Shown here: positions 45,739 through 52,451 of the stretch, in pieces
Layout: every line of letters begins with the position of its first letter
Numbering within the stretch: position 1 is the stretch's first letter
DNA from: Eubacteriaceae bacterium
GTDB taxonomy: Bacteria > Bacillota > Clostridia > Lachnospirales > Lachnospiraceae
DNA length: 64,000 bases
Direction of reading: 5' to 3'
Assembly: GCA_910574915.1 (NCBI GenBank)
Contig: CAJTCR010000011.1
Coordinates: 40,704 to 104,703, forward strand
Program-made: the position numbers and the translations under genes
Notes under the pieces: model-generated
Databases searched by the model: none
What the model was told of the DNA's origin: nothing
What the model saw: only the letters and a program-made list of their open reading frames with translations

Positions 45739-45831
45739 ATGGGAGAATTTTTTATAGCAATTCTCGGCTCTGTTATAGCGGATGTAATAAGTTCCTACAT
45801 ACGCAAATGGCTGAACAGAGAAGAAAGATAG
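45739..45831 (+). CDS. Fst/Ldr-superfamily type I toxin-like peptide
   Basis: The 30-residue peptide MGEFFIAILGSVIADVISSY continues IRKWLNREER: one membrane helix, then a W-L-N plus charged tail. It aligns without gaps to the Ldr toxin pattern V-I-A-x-x-x-x-S-x-I-x-x-W-L-N-(K/R). AAAGGAGGT lies eight to nine bases before ATG and is hidden in a hairpin. The gene is shorter than most annotation cut-offs. A convergent promoter, shared terminator and direct repeats surround it in the manner of a par locus. A toxic membrane action is known for the family and inferred here. Confidence 0.8.
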   Translation: MGEFFIAILGSVIADVISSYIRKWLNREER

Positions 45832-45867
45832 CACAGCCGAAACGGAACAGCTCACCGTAACGAGCCA

Positions 45868-45899
45868 GAAACCCCCGGAGACGCCCCTCCGGGGGTTTC
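45868..45899. terminator. Shared bidirectional terminator of the toxin locus
   Basis: GAAACCCCCGGAG (45868-45880), loop ACGCCC, CTCCGGGGGTTTC (45887-45899): a perfect 13-bp stem. Transcripts from both sides converge on it. T-rich sequence is short on either side, so the strong GC stem carries the signal. Confidence 0.85.
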
Positions 45900-45937
45900 G
45901 TTGGTTTCAATGGGTTTCTTATAGCTTTTTTGTAACT
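45868..45937 (-). ncRNA. Candidate antitoxin RNA (RNA II) of the type I locus
   Basis: A promoter at 45944-45972 would produce an RNA of about 70 bases from near 45937 to the shared terminator. It contains GCTATAA and CCCATTGAAACC, complementary to toxin mRNA at 45752-45758 and 45732-45743 (start codon region), plus the terminator hairpin complementary to that of the toxin mRNA. RNA II of pAD1 par has the same size and design. Confidence 0.7.
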
Positions 45938-45943
45938 GATATG

Positions 45944-45972
45944 AGAATAACATGGTTCAGAAAAAAAGTCAA
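45944..45972 (-). promoter_or_regulatory. Sigma-A promoter of antitoxin RNA II
   Basis: On the minus strand TTGACT (45967-45972), exactly 17 bases, TATTCT (45944-45949) preceded by TGT (extended -10). It lies 19 bases past the isocitrate dehydrogenase stop and has no gene downstream other than the antisense RNA. Confidence 0.8.
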
Positions 45973-45990
45973 GATTTTTTCAAACCACTT

Positions 45991-47202
45991 TTATGCATAG
46001 ATCTTTTCTAATTCCTTGCGGATTTCTTTAATAAAATCCTCGCTGTTTAATACGGTCGGCTGTGCAATATCTGTAATCAGCGCAAGATCCTTTGTCATCT
46101 TGCCTGCTTCAATCGTGTCAACGCAGGCTTTTTCCAGATGGCCTGCAAAAGCAGCAAGCTCTTTGATGCCGTCGATTTCTCCGCGTTTGCGCAGCGCGCC
46201 TGTCCATGCAAAGATCGTTGCTACGGAATTGGTGGAAGTCTCTTCTCCATTTAGATGCTTGTAGTAATGGCGCTGTACGGTGCCGTGTGCCGCCTCGTAT
46301 TCATAATAGCCCTCAGGCGATACGAGTACCGACGTCATCATGGCGAGCGAACCAAACGCGGAGGATATCATATCGCTCATGACGTCTCCGTCGTAGTTTT
46401 TACATGCCCAGATAAATCCGCCCTTGGACTTCATGACACGTGCAACCGCATCATCGATCAGCGTATAAAAATAAGTGATGCTGGCTGCTTCAAATTTCTC
46501 CTTGTATTCGCTGTCAAAGATCTCCTGGAAAATATCTTTAAACGTATGGTCATATTTTTTCGAGATCGTATCTTTGGTCGCAAACCAAAGCTCCTGCTTT
46601 TGGTCTAGCGCATATGTAAAGCAGCTCCTTGCAAAGCTTTCAATCGAAGCTTCCACATTATGCTGTCCTTGGATAATGCCACAAGACTCGAACTCAAAAA
46701 TGGTTTCTTTTGTCTGCGTACCGTCTTTAGCTGTAAAAACAAGCTCGGCGGTTCCTGCGCCTGGTATTTTCATCTCTACATTTTTATAGACATCCCCATA
46801 GGCGTGCCTTGCGATTGTAATCGGGCTTTCCCAGTTTTTTACACATGGTTCGATGCCTTTTACTTTAATCGGCGTACGGAATACCGTACCGTCTAAAATC
46901 GCACGAATCGTACCATTCGGGCTTTTCCACATCTCTTTTAAATCATATTCATCCATACGCGCCGCATTTGGCGTAATCGTTGCGCATTTGACTGCCACAC
47001 CATACTTTTTCGTTGCATTGGCGGAATCGATCGTCACCTGGTCGTCCGTCTCGTTTCGGTAGGAAAGCCCAAGATCATAATACTCTGTCTTTAAATCTAC
47101 AAAAGGCAAAAGCAGCTCTTCTTTAATCATCTTCCAGAGAATCCTGGTCATTTCATCCCCGTCCATCTCTACAAGCGGCGTCGTCATTTTAATTTTCTCC
47201 AT
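45991..47202 (-). CDS. icd: NADP-dependent isocitrate dehydrogenase
   Basis: This enzyme oxidises isocitrate to 2-oxoglutarate, making NADPH. The 403-residue protein is of the homodimeric, eukaryote-like subfamily: VEMDGDEMTRILW, TITPNAARMDEY, WKSPNGTIRAILDGTVFRTP, WACKNYDGDVMSDMIS, and EAAHGTVQRHY. The ATG at 47202 is nine bases from AGGAGG; an earlier in-frame codon would place the start inside the promoter. No other TCA gene is nearby, so it may serve glutamate synthesis. Confidence 0.96.
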   Translation of the reverse strand: MEKIKMTTPLVEMDGDEMTRILWKMIKEELLLPFVDLKTEYYDLGLSYRNETDDQVTIDSANATKKYGVAVKCATITPNAARMDEYDLKEMWKSPNGTIRAILDGTVFRTPIKVKGIEPCVKNWESPITIARHAYGDVYKNVEMKIPGAGTAELVFTAKDGTQTKETIFEFESCGIIQGQHNVEASIESFARSCFTYALDQKQELWFATKDTISKKYDHTFKDIFQEIFDSEYKEKFEAASITYFYTLIDDAVARVMKSKGGFIWACKNYDGDVMSDMISSAFGSLAMMTSVLVSPEGYYEYEAAHGTVQRHYYKHLNGEETSTNSVATIFAWTGALRKRGEIDGIKELAAFAGHLEKACVDTIEAGKMTKDLALITDIAQPTVLNSEDFIKEIRKELEKIYA

Positions 47203-47255
47203 TGCTCTATCCCTCCTGATTTGTGCAGGTTTTTTACATTTCGTACCAAACACAT

Positions 47256-47283
47256 TTTATACAAAGACATACAGGTTTGTCAA
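47256..47283 (-). promoter_or_regulatory. Sigma-A promoter of icd
   Basis: On the minus strand TTGACA (47278-47283), 16 bases, TATAAA (47256-47261). Confidence 0.75.
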
Positions 47284-47317
47284 TGCATGTACCGCGGATT
47301 CTCTGATTTTTTTTGGA

Positions 47318-47345
47318 AACCTATACAAGCTGCCCTCATAGTATA
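47318..47345 (+). promoter_or_regulatory. SigK/SigE-like promoter of the Cys/Gly-rich gene
   Basis: AC at 47319-47320, then 16 bases, then CATAGTATA (47337-47345), which fits the CATANNNTA -10 of mother-cell sigma factors. No convincing sigma-A -35 is present. Confidence 0.45.
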
Positions 47346-47380
47346 AACCATAAAACAAATAAAACATGGAGGCAATCAAT

Positions 47381-47647
47381 ATGAGTGATTTAGCTGCTAC
47401 AAACTGTGGATGTGGAGAAACAAATAACTGTGGGTGCAGTTGTGGATGCGCAAATGGAAACAGCTCCTTTATCTGGATTATCCTGCTGTTATTCTGCTGC
47501 TGCGGCAACAACGGCGGCGGTTCCTTCTTCGGCGGCTGCGGCGGCAATAGCTGTGGCGGCGGCTGCGGCGGTGAAAATAGCTGTATCTGGCTGATCTTAC
47601 TGTTGCTCTGCGGCTGCGGCGGTGGCTGCGGCGGCGGTTTCTTCTAA
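47381..47647 (+). CDS. Cys/Gly-rich small protein, candidate spore-surface protein
   Basis: The 88-residue protein is composed largely of Cys and Gly (NCGCGETNNCGCSCGCANGN, then GGNSCGGGCGG) alternating with two hydrophobic stretches (IWIILLLFCCC and IWLILLLLCGC). It resembles the high-cysteine chorion-class proteins annotated in Clostridia. Their role is unproven; many disulfides and a SigK-like promoter suggest a spore coat or exosporium component. The ATG at 47381 is eight bases after GGAGG; an ATG-less extension to 47366 has no site. Confidence 0.75.
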   Translation: MSDLAATNCGCGETNNCGCSCGCANGNSSFIWIILLLFCCCGNNGGGSFFGGCGGNSCGGGCGGENSCIWLILLLLCGCGGGCGGGFF

Positions 47648-47688
47648 ATCGTTTGCCAAATGATCCGATGATCCAAACCATCCGATAA

Positions 47689-47725
47689 AAGCTGTGCGAA
47701 AGGCAAAATACCTTTCGCACAGCTT
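47689..47725 (+). other. Stem-loop downstream of the Cys/Gly-rich gene
   Basis: AAGCTGTGCGAAAGG and CCTTTCGCACAGCTT form a perfect 15-bp stem with a seven-base loop but no T-run. It may protect the 3' end; the true terminator follows. Confidence 0.6.
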
Positions 47726-47737
47726 CGCAAAAGTATG

Positions 47738-47774
47738 AAAACTACCCTGCATTTTGTGTGCAGGGTAGTTTTTA
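47738..47774 (+). terminator. Terminator of the Cys/Gly-rich gene
   Basis: AAAACTACCCTGC (47738-47750) pairs with GCAGGGTAGTTTT (47760-47772) and continues into T-rich DNA. Confidence 0.75.
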
Positions 47775-47802
47775 TACTTTTATAAAACTGCGCTTGCGAA
47801 AA

Positions 47803-47842
47803 GGGGCTGTCGCACTAAAAAAATTCTTAATGCGACAACCCC
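47803..47842 (-). terminator. Terminator of the 52-residue gene
   Basis: On the minus strand GGGGTTGTCGCA and TGCGACAGCCCC form a stem followed by TTTT, 17 bases after the stop codon of the small gene. Confidence 0.65.
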
Positions 47843-47858
47843 AAAATTACAAATAAAT

Positions 47859-48017
47859 TTACATTCCCCTTCGTGTGCGCTGCTGCCGGTTTTGCGTTTT
47901 TCCAGACGAAGCGCCGGTTTCCTGCTGGCGGATTTGTGCCAGTGTCAGGTTTTTCCGCTTCATGCAAGCCTCATCTACCGTATAGACTTTATTTCCGTCG
48001 ACAATCAGTTTTCCCAT
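47859..48017 (-). CDS. Small basic protein of unknown function (52 residues)
   Basis: The peptide begins MGKLIVDGNKVYTVDEACMK and ends in a Gln/Arg-rich tail (KTQNRQQRTRRGM). It has an AAAGGAGG site eleven bases before the ATG and a terminator right after its stop, which together support a real gene despite the short length. The compact N-terminal LIVDGNKVYTVDE segment looks like a small beta unit. Nothing indicates a function. Confidence 0.6.
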   Translation of the reverse strand: MGKLIVDGNKVYTVDEACMKRKNLTLAQIRQQETGASSGKTQNRQQRTRRGM

Positions 48018-48069
48018 AACTTAAGAAGCCTCCTTTTCTAATATTATATCGGTTTTTGGCAAATTGGTG

Positions 48070-48099
48070 TCATACGAAAGGCTTCCCGCTCATATACTA
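48070..48099 (+). promoter_or_regulatory. SigE/SigK-like promoter of the 109-residue gene
   Basis: TCATA (48070-48074), 16 bases, CATATACTA (48091-48099), again the CATANNNTA form. Predicted leader about 10-15 bases. Confidence 0.35.
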
Positions 48100-48117
48100 A
48101 ATAAAAAAGGAAAATTT

Positions 48118-48447
48118 ATGGACAACAATTACATACCAACTGCGTTTGACGAAAAGACACAAAGCAAAGATTTGCAGATTTTAAAAACAGCGCTGCCGTA
48201 TATGCGCGGCTCCCATCAGAAAGAGATTTTGACGCTGATCAAATCGATGGAGCTTAAAAAATCGATTGACTTAATCGACAGCGATGACACGTCCCTGTCT
48301 ATCTGCTCGACAGACAACCCAATGGAAAACACCTTAAACATGCTCAGTGATATCCGCCAGTTTTGCAGCGAAAAGGAACAGGAGCACATCGATATGATTA
48401 TGAATCTCTTTTCGATGTTTTCGACGTATGAGACGATGTTTTCCTAA
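48118..48447 (+). CDS. Small acidic helical protein of unknown function (109 residues)
   Basis: The protein begins MDNNYIPTAFDEKTQSKDLQ, is predicted mostly helical (ILTLIKSMELKKSIDLIDSD; MIMNLFSMFSTYETMF at the end) and has no membrane segment or metal site. The ATG at 48118 has AAGGAAA upstream. It is followed after 84 bases by another small helical protein on the same strand; the two may be one unit. A mother-cell-type promoter element upstream hints at sporulation. Confidence 0.65.
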   Translation: MDNNYIPTAFDEKTQSKDLQILKTALPYMRGSHQKEILTLIKSMELKKSIDLIDSDDTSLSICSTDNPMENTLNMLSDIRQFCSEKEQEHIDMIMNLFSMFSTYETMFS

Positions 48448-48531
48448 ACCTTATTTGCAGGCGGCATGTACTGTCACCTTTTTCACACCGCCTGCATATG
48501 CTGATCTTAGAAACTTGACAGGGAGGATACT

Positions 48532-48810
48532 ATGAATTTTGATGATGTATTTAACGCCCAGAATACAAACGGCATATCGCCGGAAAAACTTGCGTTTTTA
48601 AAAGCCATGTCTGCAAGGCAGGCAGGCGGGAACGCAAAGGATATGATGGCGGCGTTGCTGTCTGCTTCAAATTCTGCGCAAAAGCAGGGCGTAACGTTTA
48701 ATGAAGCGGAACGAGACATGATGCTGGAGATTCTTTTAAAAGGCTTGTCACCGGAAGAAAGCAAAAAAGCACGCAGCATGATACAGATGATGAAGCGCAT
48801 GAAAAAATGA
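48532..48810 (+). CDS. Small helical protein of unknown function (92 residues)
   Basis: The protein begins MNFDDVFNAQNTNGISPEKL, has a central NAKDMMAALLSASNSAQKQG segment and ends with a very basic, Met-rich helix (ARSMIQMMKRMKK). It has no known motif. GGGAGG lies six bases before ATG, and a strong terminator follows. Its pairing with the 109-residue gene suggests shared control, but function is unknown. Confidence 0.65.
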   Translation: MNFDDVFNAQNTNGISPEKLAFLKAMSARQAGGNAKDMMAALLSASNSAQKQGVTFNEAERDMMLEILLKGLSPEESKKARSMIQMMKRMKK

Positions 48811-48824
48811 ATCCGAAAAACAGT

Positions 48825-48868
48825 CTCCAGCCCTTCCCTATGTGATTGGGAAAGGGCTGGAGCATTTT
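48825..48868. terminator. Terminator between the small-gene pair and the anti-sigma gene
   Basis: CTCCAGCCCTT-CCC (48825-48838) pairs with GGGAAAGGGCTGGAG (48848-48862) with one bulge, then CATTTTT. It can serve the convergent minus-strand gene too. Confidence 0.8.
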
Positions 48869-48884
48869 TGTATATTCCATTGTA

Positions 48885-49511
48885 CTATTTAATCAGCGGA
48901 TAGTTTTCAACATCCTGCGGAGCCTTGGTGCTGCGTTCGTAGCCATAGCTTCCGGTAATGGCGCTTTCCGGGCTTTCCTGGATTTTAAAATAGTAAATTT
49001 CCCCTTCATGTTCCAGCGCTATTTTGCAGATGCCATCTTCGCCAAACAGATCGGTAACATTGACTTTTTTATCATAGAAATACAGCCATATCGTTCCGTC
49101 CTCGTCTGCCTGTACACAGTTGCTGACACTATCCAAAAGGTCTTCTGCAGAAAGCGGCCTTTCATTGCCGTTGTCGTCAATTTCAATCCCGCCGCCAGTC
49201 TGTGACTGCTCCTTTCCGTTTTTGTCGGTAAAGGTATACGTATAACTGCCGTTTCCGTTGTCGGTGACATCCATCTGTGTCTGCTCCCCGTGGAACCATG
49301 CCGTAATTTTTTGCTGAATGCCTCCAATATCTGCCGCATATGCCACTGTCATACTGCCAAACACGACTGCCACTGCAGCACATGCTGCGGCTACTTTTTT
49401 CATCCGATATATTTTTTTACTTTCTTCCATAATTTTTACCTCCAAAGAAATTTGTTCGGAGGCATGCAGGGTTTGAAACGCCTTCTTATACCGTTCTTTA
49501 TTCGTCATCAT
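48885..49511 (-). CDS. Probable anti-sigma factor membrane protein
   Basis: The 208-residue protein has a short cytoplasmic N-terminus (MTNKERYKKAFQTLHASEQI), one membrane segment (about 38-60, VAAACAAVAVVFGSMTVAYA) and an extracytoplasmic domain with a DNGNGSYTYTFTDKNGKEQ strand region. It overlaps the ECF sigma gene by 14 bases, the usual pairing of anti-sigma and sigma. It resembles short Clostridia anti-sigma proteins with DUF4179-like N-termini, but no zinc-binding ASD motif is seen. The signal sensed is unknown. Confidence 0.7.
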   Translation of the reverse strand: MMTNKERYKKAFQTLHASEQISLEVKIMEESKKIYRMKKVAAACAAVAVVFGSMTVAYAADIGGIQQKITAWFHGEQTQMDVTDNGNGSYTYTFTDKNGKEQSQTGGGIEIDDNGNERPLSAEDLLDSVSNCVQADEDGTIWLYFYDKKVNVTDLFGEDGICKIALEHEGEIYYFKIQESPESAITGSYGYERSTKAPQDVENYPLIK

Positions 49512-49980
49512 CCCAATCCTCCTTTAATGCTTCCTTGAGCAGCTTGCGTCCACGCGAAAGCCTGACCTTGACGTTGCTTTCCTTAAGGCTTAAAATCTCA
49601 CCGATCTCCCGCACCGAATAGTCCTCATAATAATACAGGTGAATGATAATCCGGTATTTTTGCGGAAGCTTCATCACCGTCTCAAACAATGTCTCCTCCT
49701 TTTGTGTTTCAAACACAAGTGATTCCATATACTCTTCCAGAGGCACTTTATGCTGTCTCCAAAAGGAGCGGTTGACGTTTTTTGCCTTATTGACCGCTAC
49801 CCGGATCAGCCAGGCACGGATATGCGCTTCGCTGTCAAATTCTTTTTTTGCTACATAATACTGCAAGAACGTTTCCTGGACAATATCGTCTGCATCCGCC
49901 GCATTTTTACATACGTGAAAAGCGACTGCAAATAAGTTGTCACGGTAACGCTCTGTCAGTTCTTCTACTGGTTGTTTCAT
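49498..49980 (-). CDS. ECF-type RNA polymerase sigma factor
   Basis: The 160-residue protein has sigma region 2 (YRDNLFAVAFHVCKNAADAD, IVQETFLQYY) and region 4 (LPQKYRIIIHLYYYEDYSVR, IGEILSLKESNVKVRLSRGR) joined by a short linker, the ECF layout. It lacks regions 1 and 3. Its partner overlaps its 3' end. A TGTAAC-N17-TGTA element upstream resembles ECF promoters and suggests it may transcribe its own operon. Confidence 0.92.
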   Translation of the reverse strand: MKQPVEELTERYRDNLFAVAFHVCKNAADADDIVQETFLQYYVAKKEFDSEAHIRAWLIRVAVNKAKNVNRSFWRQHKVPLEEYMESLVFETQKEETLFETVMKLPQKYRIIIHLYYYEDYSVREIGEILSLKESNVKVRLSRGRKLLKEALKEDWDDDE

Positions 49981-50039
49981 GAGCGATCCCTCATTTTAAT
50001 ATATATTTTTATTTCTTTGAAAGGTCCTTTCATTAATAG

Positions 50040-50066
50040 TACAATTAAGAACTGGAAAAGGTTACA
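50040..50066 (-). promoter_or_regulatory. Candidate autoregulatory ECF promoter
   Basis: On the minus strand TGTAAC (50061-50066), 17 bases, TGTA (50040-50043), close to the TGAAAC/CGTA pattern of Firmicute ECF promoters. Confidence 0.4.
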
Positions 50067-50112
50067 AAAAAAGAAAAAAATTTTTAAAATTAGGAAAAAA
50101 CGGAAAAGCAAA

Positions 50113-50140
50113 AAAAGCAGGGATGCATCCGCTGCTTTTT
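50113..50140 (-). terminator. Terminator of the hemerythrin-receiver gene
   Basis: AAAAGCAG and CTGCTTTTT pair around an inner GGATGCATCC palindrome; on the minus strand the T-run follows the stop by about 20 bases. Confidence 0.75.
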
Positions 50141-50158
50141 CGCTAGGTTGTATACTGA

Positions 50159-51505
50159 TCAGCCTGTCTTTTTCTGGAAATATCTGTCGATATTTTTCTT
50201 GATTTCCATTGGCTGCTGGTTTTTCAGCAGATAGCCTTCCGGCTTTAATGGCATTACTTTTGTAATGCTGTCTTTATCTACCTTGCCGGTCAGGAAAAAG
50301 ACCGGGATTTTTGCAAAATCTTTTTCCGAGCGGATCATCTGCAATGCCTGGACGCCGTCGCAAATTGGCATTTCATAATCCAAAAGAACAAGGTCTGGAC
50401 GGTCTAACGTAATACAGCGTATGCCTGACATCCCGGAAGTTGCCGTTGTCACCTGGTAATCGTCGCCTAAGAGCTTTTGCATAGCTAAAAGGGCGGTATC
50501 GGAATCGTCGATTACAAGCACCTTTTTCTTCGCAGTCGGTGCATTTTGCTTTTCGTTGTTCTTTAGATAATTGCCAACCTCTGATACGGCATTTTCTGTC
50601 ACAATCGATGCCCCTGCCTGCGTCAGCGAACGCGGCGCCATCGCGCAGTAAGCAAAATAGCCCGCTCCTGTATCAAATAACAGGCTGCACTGCGGATTGG
50701 AAAATACTTTTTGGAACTGCTCGTAGCTTAGCAGTGCCTCATCCTGTAAAGTAAAGCCGTTGGCGGCTGGCAGGTGTTCCAAAATACGTTCTACAAACTG
50801 CTTGATCGCATATCTGCACGCATTCATAAGCACAACGCTCATTTTGCCTGACTGGTCGCCCATCATCTTGCCGACCGTTTCCAACAAAAGCTTTTCTTCA
50901 TGGATCGTATAGACTTCCCACTTCTCTCCTTTTTCATTTTTATAGATCATTCGGAAATAAATGCCTTTTCCAAACCGTTCTCCGCTGTAGCGGTCGCTGA
51001 TTAAGCGCGAATCAAGCTGAAACATATCTTTTACAAGCTGGATAATCAACCGTTTAACCGCAAGCTCTTCTTCTTCCGGCAGCAGGTTCTCCCATTTGCT
51101 AAAGCCCTCTCCGGTAATTGCACGGTCTTCCGTAAGCGTATGTCCGATCAGCCATCCGGCACAGACACTTAAAAAATGGCTGACCGCGTCTTTAGAATAA
51201 TTTGTCCGCGCCAGCTCTTTTTCCAGTGCCGGCAGTGTATTCCGCCTGAAATTGTCATGCACGCGCCTGTGCAACTCAAATCCTTTATAATCGATTGACG
51301 CCATGTATACTTCTTCTTCTGCAAAATGCTTCATCGCATGGTCTTTAAAATATTTCAATCCTTCCTGGCATACCCACTGAATTTTATCTTCCTGTTCGCT
51401 GAATGCAAACAGACGGTTCATAATACTGAAAAGCTTTTTGTGCTCTTTGTCTATGATGTCTACCCCTATATTAAACCGATCCTGCCATATGAACTGATTT
51501 CCCAT
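50159..51505 (-). CDS. Bacteriohemerythrin-middle domain-receiver fusion
   Basis: Residues 1-130 are a bacteriohemerythrin: FIWQDRFNIGVDIIDKEHKK (His22), DHAMKHFAEEEVYM (His56, His60), HRRVHDNF and HTLTEDRAI supply the di-iron ligands that bind oxygen. Residues 135-310 form an unassigned middle domain. Residues 325-448 are a response-regulator receiver (VLVIDDSDTALLAM; phospho-Asp in DLVLLDYEMP; conserved Lys in FFLTGKVD). It ends without a DNA-binding domain, so output is probably by protein contact. ATG at 51505 has AAGGAGG; an in-frame GTG at 51538 has its own AAAGGAGG, so two start sites are possible. Confidence 0.85.
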   Translation of the reverse strand: MGNQFIWQDRFNIGVDIIDKEHKKLFSIMNRLFAFSEQEDKIQWVCQEGLKYFKDHAMKHFAEEEVYMASIDYKGFELHRRVHDNFRRNTLPALEKELARTNYSKDAVSHFLSVCAGWLIGHTLTEDRAITGEGFSKWENLLPEEEELAVKRLIIQLVKDMFQLDSRLISDRYSGERFGKGIYFRMIYKNEKGEKWEVYTIHEEKLLLETVGKMMGDQSGKMSVVLMNACRYAIKQFVERILEHLPAANGFTLQDEALLSYEQFQKVFSNPQCSLLFDTGAGYFAYCAMAPRSLTQAGASIVTENAVSEVGNYLKNNEKQNAPTAKKKVLVIDDSDTALLAMQKLLGDDYQVTTATSGMSGIRCITLDRPDLVLLDYEMPICDGVQALQMIRSEKDFAKIPVFFLTGKVDKDSITKVMPLKPEGYLLKNQQPMEIKKNIDRYFQKKTG

Positions 51506-51776
51506 GTTATCCTCCTTAGCGCAGCGCTGTCTTGGCACTGCAAATCCTCCTTTAACTTATTTTTCACGTTCCGTTTTCCTGCCCCAAGCCGCAAACCATT
51601 ATCAGCCAGCGATCTGTCATGCACAGCCTGCCCGGAAACCGTTTTGTATTTGATAAAATTGATACGTTTGAAGGTATTAATTTTAGAACGTAATAACCGA
51701 AAAAGTATGTATGATAATTATGTATATTATTTAAAATACTTTGTCAGTTTATTTAAAAAAGAATATATATAAATAC

Positions 51777-51804
51777 AGTTTAGCATAAAATTCCAAAATT
51801 GCAA
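51777..51804 (-). promoter_or_regulatory. Candidate promoter of the hemerythrin gene
   Basis: On the minus strand TTGCAA (51799-51804), 16 bases, TAAACT (51777-51782) with TGC in front. It predicts a leader of about 235-265 bases with a GTTTCC/GGAAAC-type closing stem near 51558-51640. No known riboswitch class was recognised there. Confidence 0.5.
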
Positions 51805-51844
51805 GTCTAATTCCACGCATTTTAGAACCAATTTCACACATTTT

Positions 51845-51897
51845 AAAAACAGCAAAAAGGGCACTGCAAAATGTTTGTGCTTTGCAATGCCTTTATA
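51845..51897 (-). other. Stem-loop beside repeat copy 3
   Basis: AAAGGGCACTGCAAA and TTTGCAATGCCTTT form a stem with small mismatches; on the minus strand it is followed by TTTTTG. The rest of 51540-51897 is AT-rich and shows no gene. Confidence 0.45.
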
Positions 51898-52247
51898 TGA
51901 ATTGCTTTGGTAAATTATTGTATGAAGGGACGCTGGGAGCGGGGATTGGTAAACTTTTACAAGAAGGGACGCCAGGAGAGAGGATGGGTACACTCTGGCG
52001 GCGTCCGTTCCAGAATGTTAAGAATTGCTAGGTATCCTGCTGCTACGCCCTGGCTGTGGACGGTCGCGGCACCTAGTTCGCTGCCTGCTGGCAGCTAAAG
52101 GTGCCGCTTGGCTGCGCCCCTAGTTGTTTTGCAGAATACCAAGCAATTCTAACCATTCTTCCAAAGCCGCCGCCAGAGTGTACCCATCCTCTCTCCCGGC
52201 TGTTCTTCGCAAGTGCCGCCAAACGAACCCGATATGGTTTGTTCGCT
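51898..52247 (+). repeat. Long-inverted-repeat element, copy 3 (type A)
   Basis: Closely matches copy 1 from the arm at 51971 to the end TTGTTCGCT at 52247. The left terminus (AGCGAACAAG) is missing and a 40-base stretch is duplicated in tandem with changes (51907-51945 and 51946-51985, each with TTGGTAAA and GAAGGGACGC). Apical stem GCTGCC-TGCT-GGCAGC. Confidence 0.85.
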
Positions 52248-52250
52248 GTA

Positions 52251-52416
52251 CTAGAGCGTGTTTGAAAAATCATTCCCGTGATCTGCACTCCCCACTTTGC
52301 GGAGAATTTATCCCAAATTTAGTCAACATAGCCCGCTATGACTCCTGAATTTGGGATAAATTCTCCACAAACTGTGAAGCACATCTCACAGAAAGCATTT
52401 TTCAAACACGCTCTAG
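52251..52416. mobile_element. 166-bp MITE-like element with perfect 20-bp terminal repeats
   Basis: CTAGAGCGTGTTTGAAAAAT (52251-52270) is exactly inverted at 52397-52416. An inner pair (52301-52322 with 52345-52366) matches at 21 of 22 positions. It has no coding capacity. It lies between repeat copies 3 and 4. CTAG is itself palindromic, so it may be a target duplication or part of the ends. Confidence 0.8.
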
Positions 52417-52451
52417 AATCTGTTCTATCATATAGTTGATTTTGTTCATGG

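Noticed and set aside
45645..45860. 71-codon plus-strand frame over the toxin locus
   Set aside because: It has no ribosome site and starts upstream of the promoter; the 30-codon frame has a strong site and a family-like sequence.
47257..47547. 96-codon minus-strand frame opposite the Cys/Gly-rich gene
   Set aside because: A shadow of the GGC/TGC-rich repeats on the other strand; it has no ribosome site and its end overlaps the icd promoter.
51540..51780. Cyclic-di-GMP (GEMM) riboswitch in the hemerythrin leader
   Set aside because: The conserved GEMM core bases are absent despite some G/C-rich stems.
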